Positions 21,716 through 31,996 of a stretch of DNA of 64,000 nt are shown here, in pieces. The position numbers and the translations under genes were made by a program. Within the stretch, counting starts at the first letter, position 1. Every line of letters begins with the position of its first letter. Source of the DNA: Tanypteryx hageni (lineage: Eukaryota > Arthropoda > Insecta > Odonata > Petaluridae); assembly GCA_028673005.1 (NCBI GenBank), contig CM054118.1, positions 86,353,964-86,417,963 of the forward strand, written 5' to 3'. The notes below the pieces were generated by a model, which was given only the letters and a program-made list of their open reading frames with translations, was not told the DNA's origin and did not search any database.

Positions 21716-23722
21716 TAATATATAAAAATGAATGTGTATATATGTATGTTTGTAAGTCCCTTATACGTTTTTACACCGTTGAAGCTATCGAATTCAAAAG
21801 TTTCATGGGCCATTCTATGGATAAAATGAAGAACTTGGTCTAGGTTTGCAGACCGTGGGGTCTCTCATACCCCGTGGGGTCAACGAAATACTATTTCCAT
21901 AAGAATGCATGGGAAATGGTGTGGAGAAACCCCAAAATGCCATGCAGCCCTTCACTGATGTGCATATAAATATACCTAAATGTTAACTTACGATCACCGG
22001 GAAATGGCTTATTTTACGCGAGAATCTATGAAACAAGGTTTACGGTCGGAGTCGACTCTTCAGGTTTCACTCGCCGTAGTCTCCTCTCTAACTTACATTA
22101 CGCAAGAAAGACTGAATATTTTAATTCTGTTCATGTTTTGTCGTATTACATGTTAAACCCCTCGAAATTATCCTTTAAGCGCAAACTATATTAACATTTT
22201 CCAAGTGGCAACAAAGTAAAATTTCTTAATTGTTGTCCTCTTCAAAAAGGCAACCAGGTAAACACTAATGCAAAGAAAATCCATGCCGCGGGGCGCTGTA
22301 GAGGAAGAATAGCCATATCCAAGATAAAGGGTACAAATCGGTTAAATATAGTCTATGAATACTTTTAAAATGAGTCAAATGATTTTTAAAGAATATTAGA
22401 CATTGTTATCATTTATCATTGAAACATTGAAAGATTTATCGCAACATAAATCGATACATCTACTTACATTTGTTCAATAACCAATATGTTGTTTATTTTT
22501 TACGTTTTGTATCGACATAACCCACATAATTTTACTGCAGCTTTAAAGGCTTAGATGCATCTATTCATGTGAATAGTAATTAAGACGTTAATGCGTAATT
22601 ATATTATTGGTAAAACTTTACAATGCAATACATAAATTAGTAAATGTTAATGTAAACATTGCTTGCATAATTAAGGAATGGGGAACCAAAATTCAGGGCT
22701 TATGGTGCACTCGGAGTAATATACCTATTTTAATAAAACTGCTCGATTACGCCAAATATTCTTGGAAGAGCGGTCTGCCTTGATTATTATTCATTCGCCA
22801 TTGAGATACACCCACGAGCACAAGCCTGACTAAAATTTTTCAATGGTTTCTTTAGGTGGTAGTTAAAATTCCGTGTGAACCTCTTCTCCGAATAACACAT
22901 TTGAGAAATTTGGGGGCACCGACAGCGCGGGACCCCAAGAAATAAAAATCTGATGTGGCCACCACATGACTTTCTCCATACCTGTAATATTTCTAAAAAT
23001 TCCAAATAGGTTACATAATAATAAATATTTTAAGAAAATGCGAGAAAATTTTAGACTTTACAAAGAACAGAAATAAACCCAAACCATAGCCTTCTGATAT
23101 TGAATATATAGCTCCAACAATTAAGAAAAGAAAAAGGAGCGTTACTAAGACGCAACTAAGCGTCAATTGTTAACAATGGTCGTCGGTAGGTGGTGTGGTG
23201 GTGGCAGCTAAAAATATAAGATATCTCTTAAACAATGCATTACATGAAGAAATGTTTCCAACAAAGGTTGTAGGAAATTTTATTTTCTACAACTTTTATT
23301 CTAATACATTTTTATATTTATCAAATATTAAAGCAAATATTTCAAATAACGGATAAGTGACAAGAGTAAACACCCACTTCCGTTTGACTGATTTTTACCA
23401 AAAACTAATTCGTTCTTGTGATTTTTATAAAAATGTTAAATATAAAATTTCGCATTGATCTGATTAATAGTTTTTTTGAGTTAGAGCACCCACAAAAAGC
23501 TAACACATATACTGACACACACACACAGACATCATTGATAAAATGGTCAAAACGTGTTCAGGGGACCTCAAAACGTGTATTTCCGTTGAAATCTCGAAAT
23601 CGATTTTTTTCATGATTATAATACTTTCCCATATACTACTTATATGGAGAAAGTAAAAATCATTTGCTACTAAAAAGATAACCCTTTCCCGAGCGAAGCC
23701 GGGTAACTCCTGCTACTCATAA
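21716..23722 (+). mobile_element. Candidate Helitron-like or other non-autonomous repeat, boundaries uncertain
   Basis: The left edge has 'ctaatatataaaaatgaatg' then 'tatgtttgtaag'. The right part has acacacacacagac and a strong hairpin at about 23617-23650 (actttcccatata paired with tatatggagaaagt). It ends with cccgagcgaagccgggtaac followed by tcctgctac. Such AT start plus hairpin and 'gccgggtaac..gcta' end recur in arthropod non-autonomous repeats that I associate with Helitron-like ends. No Rep/helicase frame is present. The interval may hold more than one element. Confidence 0.3.
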
Positions 23723-23874
23723 ATAAAAACAAACCAGTATCAACGTTTTTCCATATTTTAAATAAATTTAGGAATAAAAATAATAATTAAATCCATGATC
23801 CTCGCAATCACGATTTTAAGTATCGCAGAGTAGCTCTTTGAGGCCTCTCAGGCACACGGTAGTGCTCGAGAGCA

Positions 23875-23965
23875 GGCCTGGATAACCCGCGGCCCATTTC
23901 GAGCTTTTTGCGGCTAACAGTCTCAATATACGAGTACTTTTCCAAACAAAAGCCCATCGACTATT
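23875..23965 (+). mobile_element. hAT-like terminus without partner
   Basis: caggcctggataacccgcgg followed by cccatttcgagc has the look of a hAT terminal repeat. No inverted partner is found downstream before the LINE fragment at 24120, so this is a truncated element at best. Confidence 0.35.
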
Positions 23966-24119
23966 TTTGATTTAAGAAGTTTCCTATCTAGATTTTTTAA
24001 ATTGAATTAAATTAAATATTGCTGATTGAAATTATAATTAAGTTAGATCGATTTAATGGGAGAATTACTTAAGAGTATGGCCAGATTTTTTCCCACCATT
24101 TCGTAGGATTTTGGTTCAC

Positions 24120-25090
24120 CCAGCCTAATCTGTCCCATTCATGGCCTTTCTCTTCTCACATCCATTGCCTTCCTTTAATTAGCACATTATTATTAACCAC
24201 TTTTTCTCCCAAACCCTTTCCTTTTCGTCGTTCTTTCTATGCCTTAATTCAATAGACTTAGAATTTGATCCCCCATTTCTTATATTCTGAATTAAACTGC
24301 TTCCGTCTTTTTCATCTTCCGTAGCCCAGGGCTTTCTTATCTTCTTTGGCGTTATTTTCCCTACCTTTTTATTTGCGCTTTATGTGACGCATGTTTTCAT
24401 AACCCGTCAGTTGTCCTCAACAGTCGCTTCCCTATCAGTAGCTTCTAGGGGTGGCATAACAGCCTCCTCTTACTTCCCTAAGCGCTTTTAAATCCCATTT
24501 CTGTTCTCTATTCCCTTACTATTTTATTTTATTTTAAACGACATCTCCATGACCACCAATTTTAGATTGTGACCGGGCCATGATTTCTCCCAAGGAAAAC
24601 TATGTGAATTCAAAAGCAATTCATAATCTTTGTCTAAACATGGTACAATCAATCTGATACCCTTTTATACCTCCCGGAAATTTCGAATCATAATTTCGCT
24701 GCTTGTGATGCTTAAACCACGTCTTTGAAACTATCAGTTTGTTTCTTTTACAAAAATCTACCATTTCCTGATCTCTTTTATTCATATTTTGTTAGGCCAA
24801 AATCTCCAAACTTTCTACCTTGCTCCACTACAGCATTCCAATCCTCCATGACTACCAAGTTCTTTTTGGCATTTACTTCTCTCGGTTAGATCGTACAACT
24901 CATCCAATTCCTCCTCGCTGTGGTCACTCATGGGCATATATACTTGTATAATCACCGAGTTCACTGGTTCTGAAATCCACTAATATCATATGGTAGTTTA
25001 CCTGATATGTGTGTTAATGACTCTTTGCCTTGCTTTCTTATCAAAAACTAACGCTTCACCCCACTGGATCTCAGTTCCCCCGCTTTTTTA
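24120..25090 (-). pseudogene. LINE endonuclease-domain fragment (probably family L3)
   Basis: On the minus strand, in shifting frames, I read around 24830 a 'VMEDWNAVV' block (usual GDWNA), then 'DFCKRNK..IVSKTWFKHHK' near 24750-24700, then a degenerate 'IDCTMFRQR' block and 'VVMEMSFK' near 24560. These are the ordered landmarks of the apurinic-type endonuclease of RTE/CR1-like LINEs. Many stops and shifts are present. The sequence down to 24120 is probably the endonuclease-RT linker but is very decayed. Confidence 0.55.
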
Positions 25091-25176
25091 ACCTGATTTC
25101 ATAACACAAAAAGTTTTCTTATTCCTCTTCGTCGTTCCGAGCTGTGTAAGGAATTAGTACGCGGCACCAGCCCTTA

Positions 25177-25682
25177 GGGCACGTTCATACGAGATAAGAT
25201 ACGAATATTTCATCAATTATATTTTCCGAAATTTTTATTACGATAATTGTTGTGAATAGTCTTCACAGGAGTTCTATAATTTATTCGGAAATTATGAGGC
25301 ATCGTCAACCCTTCCCGTACACTTAATATCGCGTATCGCAGGTTTAATGAAGGAAAGGATTTCCTATTTCCTCGACGATTTCTGAATTTGCGACGAATTT
25401 GTCTTGCGACGAATTTTCCATGCGACGAATTTGTGATGCAACTAATTTGCCTTGCGACGAATTGCCCGTGACAAATTGCCGTGCGACGAATTGAGAAGCT
25501 ATCAGCACAATTGACTGCACTCAAATGAGCCTCCTCGCTACAACCACCGGCCGGGGGTGGCAAGCCTATCCCTCTCCGCTCCAAACAGGAGTTTGGTATG
25601 AACAGCCTTCCTAACCCTTTAACCGATAGGGGACGCCGACCCTCTGGCCTCGAAGAAGGGCGCGTCCGGTATGAACGTACCC
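25177..25682. mobile_element. PIF/Harbinger-type MITE with TTA target duplication
   Basis: The element begins gggcacgttcatac and ends gtatgaacgtaccc, an inverted repeat matching at 13 of 14 positions. It is flanked on both sides by TTA (25174-25176 and 25683-25685). A 3-bp T(T/A)A duplication with GGG-type ends is characteristic of PIF/Harbinger. The 506-bp interior encodes no transposase and holds a 16-bp minisatellite (25388-25496) and a GC-rich right half. A 175-codon minus-strand frame crossing it has no recognisable domain. Confidence 0.75.
25388..25496. repeat. 16-bp minisatellite, seven units
   Basis: Units based on ttgcgacgaatttgtc repeat at 16-bp spacing. One is shortened to 13 bp, and the fourth carries gcaactaat. 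It lies entirely inside the Harbinger-type MITE, so it may be a subterminal protein-binding array or simply expanded internal sequence. Confidence 0.9.
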
Positions 25683-25837
25683 TTATAGACATGCTCCCGT
25701 ACACGTCGTGAATCAAATATCTTTTCATAAACCGTACCATAGCGCTCGGGATAATAGTTGAGGTGGTTTTCCGTTCTTTTCCGAAACAAAGTTGTTAACG
25801 TGACACCATCACTTAATTAATCCACCCCACTGGGTGC

Positions 25838-26143
25838 AGAGGGTGGCAGAGTGGTTAGAGCGTTGGCCTTCCACGCAGCGGTTCCAGGTTCGAATTCGGA
25901 TTTTTCAATAAGGGATCGTCCCGTCCCCTACTTGTGTGATTTGCGGAGACCGCGCAAGTCAGCTCTCCGTCCCTCGGAAGGGACGTTAAAAGCAGTTGGC
26001 CCCCTTGGTGATCTTCGTTAAGAGTAGGCTAATGCCGGCACCGGGTTTCCCTCCTCTCTTGCGTGTGTGTTCGGTATGGAAGGAGTAATGGCTATAATAA
26101 TCCAAGAGGTCGATTAGCCATAAATTCCATACAAACAAACCAG
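25838..26143 (+). mobile_element. tRNA-derived SINE, subfamily A, best-preserved copy
   Basis: Box A in gtggcagagtggttagagcg, box B ggttcgaattc near 25888, core ctccgtccctcggaagggac then gttggcccccttggtg, then ccgggtttccctcctc. The complete tail is gagtaatggctataataatc, caagaggtcgattagcc and ttccatacaaacaaac. Scraps of this tail recur at 17636, 20428 and (inverted) 49622. Confidence 0.85.
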
Positions 26144-26439
26144 ACGTCCTTCACAGTCTCCTCTCCGAGGTAAAGTCGCTGCGTGAACTTGGCCTGGTCC
26201 CCACCTATTGACCTAACCAGCATGCGTGACCATATCAGGAGTAGGTGAAGCTCTCAAGGTCTAAGGAACACTCAAGCCATTTATACCACTCAAAGATTTC
26301 AGTCCAGAGATGGGGCTTACGATAATAGCAAATATTTCGAGCGATATCGGAAAGAAAAAACGAACCGAGTTCGAAGGAGCAGACAACCGCCGTTGACCGC
26401 ATATCCCCGAACCTTTCACATTCGTGAGACGCGTCCCTC
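26144..26439. other. Unrecognised stretch before the CpG-rich island
   Basis: Transitional composition. It could hold a promoter if the adjacent island is a transcription start region, but no TATA or initiator pattern stands out convincingly. Confidence 0.3.
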
Positions 26440-27170
26440 TGCGGCGCACCCCTCCACGCGCCCTGCGCAGCGGAGCGGGTTCGGCAAGGGGCGCAGGGCA
26501 CGGGGAAAGGCGAAGGGAGGTGCGGAGGGGGCGAGGAGGGGCGCGCGAGGCACCTTCTCCCAGTCGGAGAGCGAATGGGGCGCCGAGCAGGTGACTCCTA
26601 CTCGTGCTATAGGCGGCAATGTCGACCTCCGCGCCAGGCGACGTCGACGCGCTCCTCGCTACTGCACGCTGGATGCGTCCCTTCGTATACGACGACTCTT
26701 CGCTTTGACGTCGGATACGCGTGAATCTTCGCTTCGGAGGTTATGTCCGGGGCGCGCCCCCGAGCTGTGTACGATCGCGCGGATTCCCTCTTCGTTCGGC
26801 CGCGGTGAACTCTTCGCTCGATCGGCGAAACTAGCTCTCGTCGGCGCACGCAGGAATCGGATCGGGCGGCGCCGTGATGCACGCCCGAGTGCATCGCGGG
26901 AAGGCCGACTCTTGCAGCGTGGGGACGAGGCGCGTGTGACAGACGACGGACGGTGAGTGATGATTCTGCGGAGAGGAGACGGGTCGCGTGCGAAGGGTCG
27001 CCGGGGCGCGCGTGACCCCCTCTGCCACGCCCCGCAAACAGGCGTCCGTTCCCGGAAGTCGATTCGAATCCGAAAATCGTTCCTCGGATCGGGCGCCGAG
27101 CGAAGCGGTCCCTTTGTGTTCGACCTCGGGTGTGACACCAAAGGGTCTCGCGAGAGAGTCGAAATGGAGC
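26440..27170 (+). promoter_or_regulatory. Strong CpG-rich island with splice donor: candidate promoter and 5' exon
   Basis: A 0.7-kb block dense in CG dinucleotides in an otherwise AT-rich region. Within it, 'gacggacg' is followed by 'gtgagtga', an excellent donor with GT at 26953. Overlapping open frames exist in several phases on both strands (up to 187 codons). All are Arg/Ala/Gly-rich, as GC-rich DNA produces, so I treat the exon as probably untranslated. It may be the 5' end of a plus-strand gene whose next exon is far away; 51476-51886 is one candidate. RNA evidence is absent. Confidence 0.4.
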
Positions 27171-27216
27171 AATAGGGCCTCTCTCGCCATGCTCTCGTTG
27201 TTTTCTAATAACTTAA

Positions 27217-27509
27217 CAGGGGCGGCCCGAGGAATTTTGGTGCCTCGAGCCACATAGCACTTCAGCCCCCTCCGTTAATGTTTGTTGAGATATTTACAAA
27301 GTAAAAGTTAATCTATTCATCGCTCTGTAAAAATTATTGGTAATGAAAAATTAAAAGGAATGCCATCAGGGTTCTAGCCTGTTCCTCGATATAAATTGGT
27401 ATCCAATATTTATTTAGTTGCTAGTAATGCATAGATAAATGATCGGGATAGCGCCCCCAAAACTTTGGAGTCCCTGGCAGCCGCCCGGCTCGCCCGTAGC
27501 TTGGGCCTG
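27217..27509. mobile_element. MITE family A, full-length copy
   Basis: Starts caggggcggcccgagg and ends gtagcttgggcctg. It is the inverted equivalent of 4270-4535 and matches 1-168. Flanks taacttaa and tatatatg do not form a convincing 8-bp duplication, so the flanks are eroded or rearranged. Non-coding. Confidence 0.7.
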
Positions 27510-28546
27510 TATATATGTACTAGATTCGAGTGTTGTATGAAATTTTGAATACTTGCGATGGATAGGTACCATTTTTTATTGTTTTGATTTAAAGTTATCC
27601 AGACGTAGTAAATTTCGCCCCTCGCCAGAGGGTCTTTATGTACATACCACGGTTAAGTCGAATGGCAATACAAACTTTTGATTTTTTTGCTTTTTATTCG
27701 GAAACCCTATCTCTTCTAATGAAAAAGTCTGAATTGATTTAAATGTTCGTTGCGTTTTGAAGTCGTTTGTTAGGTATGATTGTGTGAATCAAAAATTGTC
27801 GGAAGCATTATCTTCTAATCGGAGAGAGAAACTAGCAATTATCCTTGGAGAAACGCTCGGTAATGGATCAAATTGATTTGGGATATTATTGGTGTCCTTG
27901 AAAAACTTAGATTTAAAAATGATTGTAAATATTGCGCATTCATATGTCATGAGCGCACTTTTTAAAAGAATACAAAAGAATGCCATTGAGAGCTTTCTGC
28001 AAGTCCTCTTGCCGATGCGACCGTCTCTCAAATTTCAGGAGATCCTGGAATGTCCGAAATTTTCCATCTGGCAGTTTAAGAGCAGCTTTCAGACTCGAAA
28101 GAATTATTTACCAACTTCATATGACAATAGTGCATATAAACAAGCAACGCGAGAATATATGTCTCCAGTCATCGTTATGAAAGCGGCCTCTTTATTGCTT
28201 CATACCATATTCCAAGTGAAGCGTCTTCAGCAAACAGTTATTTCAAGGACCTAAGCGAATTTAGAGAGACATCGATTAGTGGAAACTAAGTAAATCTCCG
28301 ATTTCTTCTGTTTTATTTTACCGAATTAACATCTCCGAATACTTCTTAACCCTTTGTGTTAGCGACGTACTGAGCGCGTTCGCCACAAACTTCACAAAAA
28401 CGTTGGCCTAGCGCGTTCTCGCAGTTTTAGTGAGTCCTATGCTATTCCAAACGCGTGGAGCCCTTTTCTGAGTTTGTTTGCCTTTTCTTCCGATAGGTGG
28501 TTCCATTAAAATTTCTAAAATTTAAAGTCACATTTTTTTTGCCATA
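27510..28546. other. Unrecognised stretch
   Basis: The longest frame (121 codons from 27889, plus) has no motif and no usable context. I cannot support a gene. Confidence 0.4.
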
Positions 28547-28807
28547 CAGCGGTGGTTCCCAGACATTTTCTAGGCGCGGCACCATTTCAAAGATAAATAG
28601 AATTTCGCGGCATCTCCGCAATAAAACAAGGTTTTTATATTTTTACGTACCTACGGGTATTGCAACCTTTGGACGCAGCCATGTGTTAGCATTATACTGC
28701 AATCAATTTATTAGAGGAAAAATTAATTCTCCAGTTACATATCAAAACAAAATTTCTTCGTTAATTGCGTAACTGTTTTTACGCGGCACCCATTTTGGGA
28801 ATCGTAG
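28547..28807. mobile_element. Eroded hAT-like MITE
   Basis: The left end cagcggtggttcccagacat runs into ggcgcggcacc. The right end, complemented, reads as a tacgattcccaaaatgg block followed by gtgccgcg. The ends are therefore imperfect inverted repeats around GGTTCCCA and GCGGCACC. No clear target duplication remains. Confidence 0.45.
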
Positions 28808-29184
28808 GCATACAAAATAATTTAAAACGTAAATGAAGTCCGTAAAAAACCAAACACTGGGTCTTATACATAGGGAATATTCGGTCTGTGGTCGTGCGCT
28901 CTATTGCGATGCGAGCAAATGAGCCGATGCTTTGCCCGTTCGGCGCCGACTGCTCCCCGGACTTCAAGAGAGCCGTGCGAGCGGACCCCAGACGACCATG
29001 GGCTGGTGCGGAGGAGGCAGATGGGGGGCGCAGTCTCCTACGTAGTCTTCTCCGATCTCTCTTGTTACTTCGGGTGCAATCCTCCTCGACGATCACCCTC
29101 CGGGAATCCTTCGTCCGAACTAAGCGACGACACCTTTGAGCGATTCGTACTGCGGGACGTTCGATCGTGCTGTTGAAAGTTTGA
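28808..29184. other. Moderately GC-rich stretch, unassigned
   Basis: CG dinucleotides are fairly frequent at 28890-29170. Conflicting frames of 83-105 codons occur on both strands with no motif. It could be part of a larger repeat ending in the adjacent SINE. Confidence 0.35.
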
Positions 29185-29535
29185 TTTCAAGACCAGCTGA
29201 TTCGCCTCTTGGCTTACGCGCGCATTGGGTGTCTAAGAGGGAGTGCAATGAATAGCTGGATTGCAAGGAAGGAAAGAAACATGGTGCCGGCTTTTAGCCC
29301 GGCTCTTAACGAAGAGCACCAAGGGGGCCAACGGCTTAACGTCCTTTCCGAAGGACGGAATGTTGATTTGAGCGCGCTCCTCATTTCTCTTTTTCTCATT
29401 GGCTCGTCCTCATCTCCTTAGTTCCAACACGCACAATTAGGGGGCCGGGCATCCCCTGAAAAATCCTACAGGATTCAAACCGGGTGTCGCTGTAGCTGGT
29501 GGGGCCAACACTCTAACTACTATACCGCCGGCTTG
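29185..29535 (-). mobile_element. tRNA-derived SINE, subfamily B
   Basis: On the minus strand: head gccggcggtatagtagttag, box B ggtttgaatcc near 29475, core with ccgtccttcggaaaggacg then gttggcccccttggtgctct, and tail 'agctattcattgcactccct' running to gcgaatcagctgg. The tail matches 3886-4218 and 52465-52545. Confidence 0.8.
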
Positions 29536-30534
29536 TTAAAAGTTGTATCGCGCTTCATCACTTTTAAAGAAATCGAACCCTAAACGATACTGCATTGCGA
29601 GAAAGCGCACTTTTTAATGAACAAATCGGTGCTTACCTGAAATCCCGTTTTAAATTTAGGTTGTGTCGTTTTTCGTAATTGGTATAGCTTTGACAGCATA
29701 AAACGAATAGAGCGACCTGATTTCGCGGAGATATCGGGCTACTGGTCGAATTGGCATCTAAACGACTCTTGGTCGACCAAAATATTATGAGATAAAGCCA
29801 TGTAAATATATCGCAAGTGCAGAAGTAGGTTTTAGGGTCGCACGATTCTGATGCAAACCAAAACAATGATTTTCAAGTTTAAGATGAAATAGAAAGGATT
29901 GCTGGTGACGTGGGAATTGAAACTCTCCATGTTAATTTTCCAGTTATATATACTAATTAATAAATATAAATTCAGTATTCTCTCCAAATTCTCGAAGGTT
30001 ACGTTCTTGGAAAAAAGTGCCAATATATAAACCGCAAATATGCTAAAACTTTGTGGAAAATAGGGTTAGGTGAACGATTCCTAAACATTTTCGCTATGTA
30101 AACCCTTTGTTTGATATTTTTGTCGCAAACTCCCTCCTAAAATATTGTCCTGCGAGTAATGTGCTATTTGAAGCATTTTATTTATTAAATATTAATTATT
30201 ATTCAACTAATACCTACAGAACAGTGTATCGAACCCTAATATTTCGCCAATTTAAATCAAGGCATTTCATTGAAACAGCGTAAGCCACCATGCGCGCAAT
30301 TAACTAAATAATTAACTCGATATTTTATGCACTGCCACATTCCTTTAAAACAGAAAAATATAATTAAAAATCTTCCATAACATTAACGCATATTTTATGG
30401 CGAATCTCTTGAAGCACTTTGCCAACCTCCAAAGGGGTCACATTTTTCTCAGTACTTATTTCAGTTTACGTTGAATCACACATTTGTACGTGAGTGAAAA
30501 CATGTTATGAAAACTACAGTTAATAACATGCGTG
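29536..30534. other. AT-rich stretch without recognised features
   Basis: No frame with a motif, no RNA and no terminal repeats seen. Confidence 0.45.
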
Positions 30535-31569
30535 CAGTGGCGGATTACCGCGCAGGCGCATGAGGCGCTCACTTGGGGCCTCGACGCTCATGGGGGAACC
30601 TCAAAACAGTCAAAACTCGATTCTTTCAATATTTTATTTAGTAAAATATATCACAATCAGTATAATATACTACTTACGTACATACGTAAATGTTGTTCCT
30701 ATTGTATTTATTAATAGTTAATACCAAATATAATGCAATTTTTGTTAAATATAGCATAAATAACATATTTACTTTGTTTATACTTCAGTTTTTGTGTATT
30801 TTTCAACATAGGCAAGTTTATATAATAAATATTAAATTTTCTTTTTTGCATGTCTCCATTTCAATTTATTTAGCCTGATGCATACATTTTTTCCAGTCGT
30901 TAGTCGTAAACATTTTTGTAGATAGAGTATTCTTCCCCCCCTCACGGACAGTTGGGGGCCTCCCGAACCTTTTGCGCTTGGGGCCTTCAGATGGGTCTGG
31001 TACGTTTCAGCGCCGCCGTTTCATCGCCGACAGTATATCGCCGGCGTTTCATCGCAGGTCGTTTCAGCGCAGGCCGTTTCAGTGCAGGCAGTTTCATCAT
31101 AAGTACATAAATTATTATTCTATTTCTTTATATATACAGTTAAATTTATATTTGCAGTTACATTTATACGGCGGAATTTATACGTAACGCACCGTACTAT
31201 CTTCATTAAAAATAAATGCTCTTTTATTGTTTTATGTACAATTATTTAAATAATGCGTTGATTTATATTTTCCTATTTTTACAATTAAAAATTATACGTT
31301 TTGAAATATATATTTAACTCAGAAAATACCTAACGGGGAAATATTGTCCCCTCGAGGGAGCGGGACAGTGAACGTGGGAAGAAACCAAAACACTTAAACT
31401 AACTTACCCAGCCGGGTATATAGCACGGTTAAATGTAACTGTATCTATAAAGAAATAGAATAATAATTTATCTGCTTATGATGAAACGGCGTGCGCTTAA
31501 ACGGCCTGCGATGAAATGGCCGGCGCTGAATCGTCCCGTTCAGCCTTCAGATGCTTAAATCAGCCACTG
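30535..31569. mobile_element. hAT-type element interrupted by a nested insertion
   Basis: Left end cagtggcggattacc; complemented right end cagtggctgatttaa (12 of 15 identical). Flanking octamers catgcgtg and cgcgcgtg agree at 6 of 8 bases, consistent with an old 8-bp duplication. Removing the insert at 30994-31543 leaves a roughly 475-bp non-coding element rich in ggggcct subterminal repeats. No transposase is present. Confidence 0.7.
30994..31543. mobile_element. Mutator-like (MULE-type) non-autonomous element nested in a hAT element
   Basis: The insert is bounded by the identical decamer ccttcagatg at 30984-30993 and 31544-31553, close to the 9-bp duplication of Mutator elements. Its ends are long imperfect inverted repeats of more than 100 bp. 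Both contain repeated cgtttcagcgc, gtttcatcgcagg and aattattattctatttcttt blocks in mirrored order. The first few bases outside ggtacgtttcagcgcc / gggacgattcagcgcc do not match, so the exact border is uncertain by about 6 bp. The interior is AT-rich and non-coding. Confidence 0.75.
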
Positions 31570-31899
31570 CGCGCGTGCGAACAGAGACAACGACGCACTG
31601 ACAGTGGAGCATCACGAGGGCATCTCGCCTACCTCTCCTCACCAGTCGTGCTTCGCTTGCGTCACTGTTTTGTACAATATACTGGTTGTGTTGGCGGGAG
31701 AAAATCGCGCAGTTTTTCGTAGATTTTGGCAAAGGATCAGTGTGTGATGAGGTCAGTGAGTGCGAATAAGCTAATCTTACCTTCTGCGAACATTAAAAAC
31801 TGCTACAATGATTTCTACGCAAATAACTGAAACCTCGAACAAAATCCGCGAAAATCTCGCATCTACTGTATTATTTTCTGATTTAAATATTTTGAGGAG
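31570..31899. other. Unrecognised stretch
   Basis: A mildly GC-rich start, then ordinary sequence. No supported feature. Confidence 0.35.
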
Positions 31900-31996
31900 A
31901 GGTTGGAAGGAGCGGTTGGAAGGAGAGGTTGGGAGGAGATGTTGAAAGGAGGGGTTGGAAGGAGGGGTTGGAAGGAATGGTTGGAAGAAGAGGTGA
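31900..31996. repeat. ~13-bp minisatellite (ggttggaaggagg)
   Basis: About seven imperfect tandem units of ggttggaaggagg with point changes such as ggttgggaggaga and tgttgaaaggagg. The 65-codon minus-strand frame is the expected periodic artefact. Confidence 0.85.

Noticed and set aside
25388..25496. CRISPR-like array of short repeats
   Set aside because: Contiguous 16-bp tandem units with no spacers, inside a eukaryotic MITE.
26393..27257. Several overlapping frames of 90-187 codons on both strands
   Set aside because: CpG-rich DNA generates Arg/Ala/Gly frames in all phases. No domain, signal or codon bias favours one.
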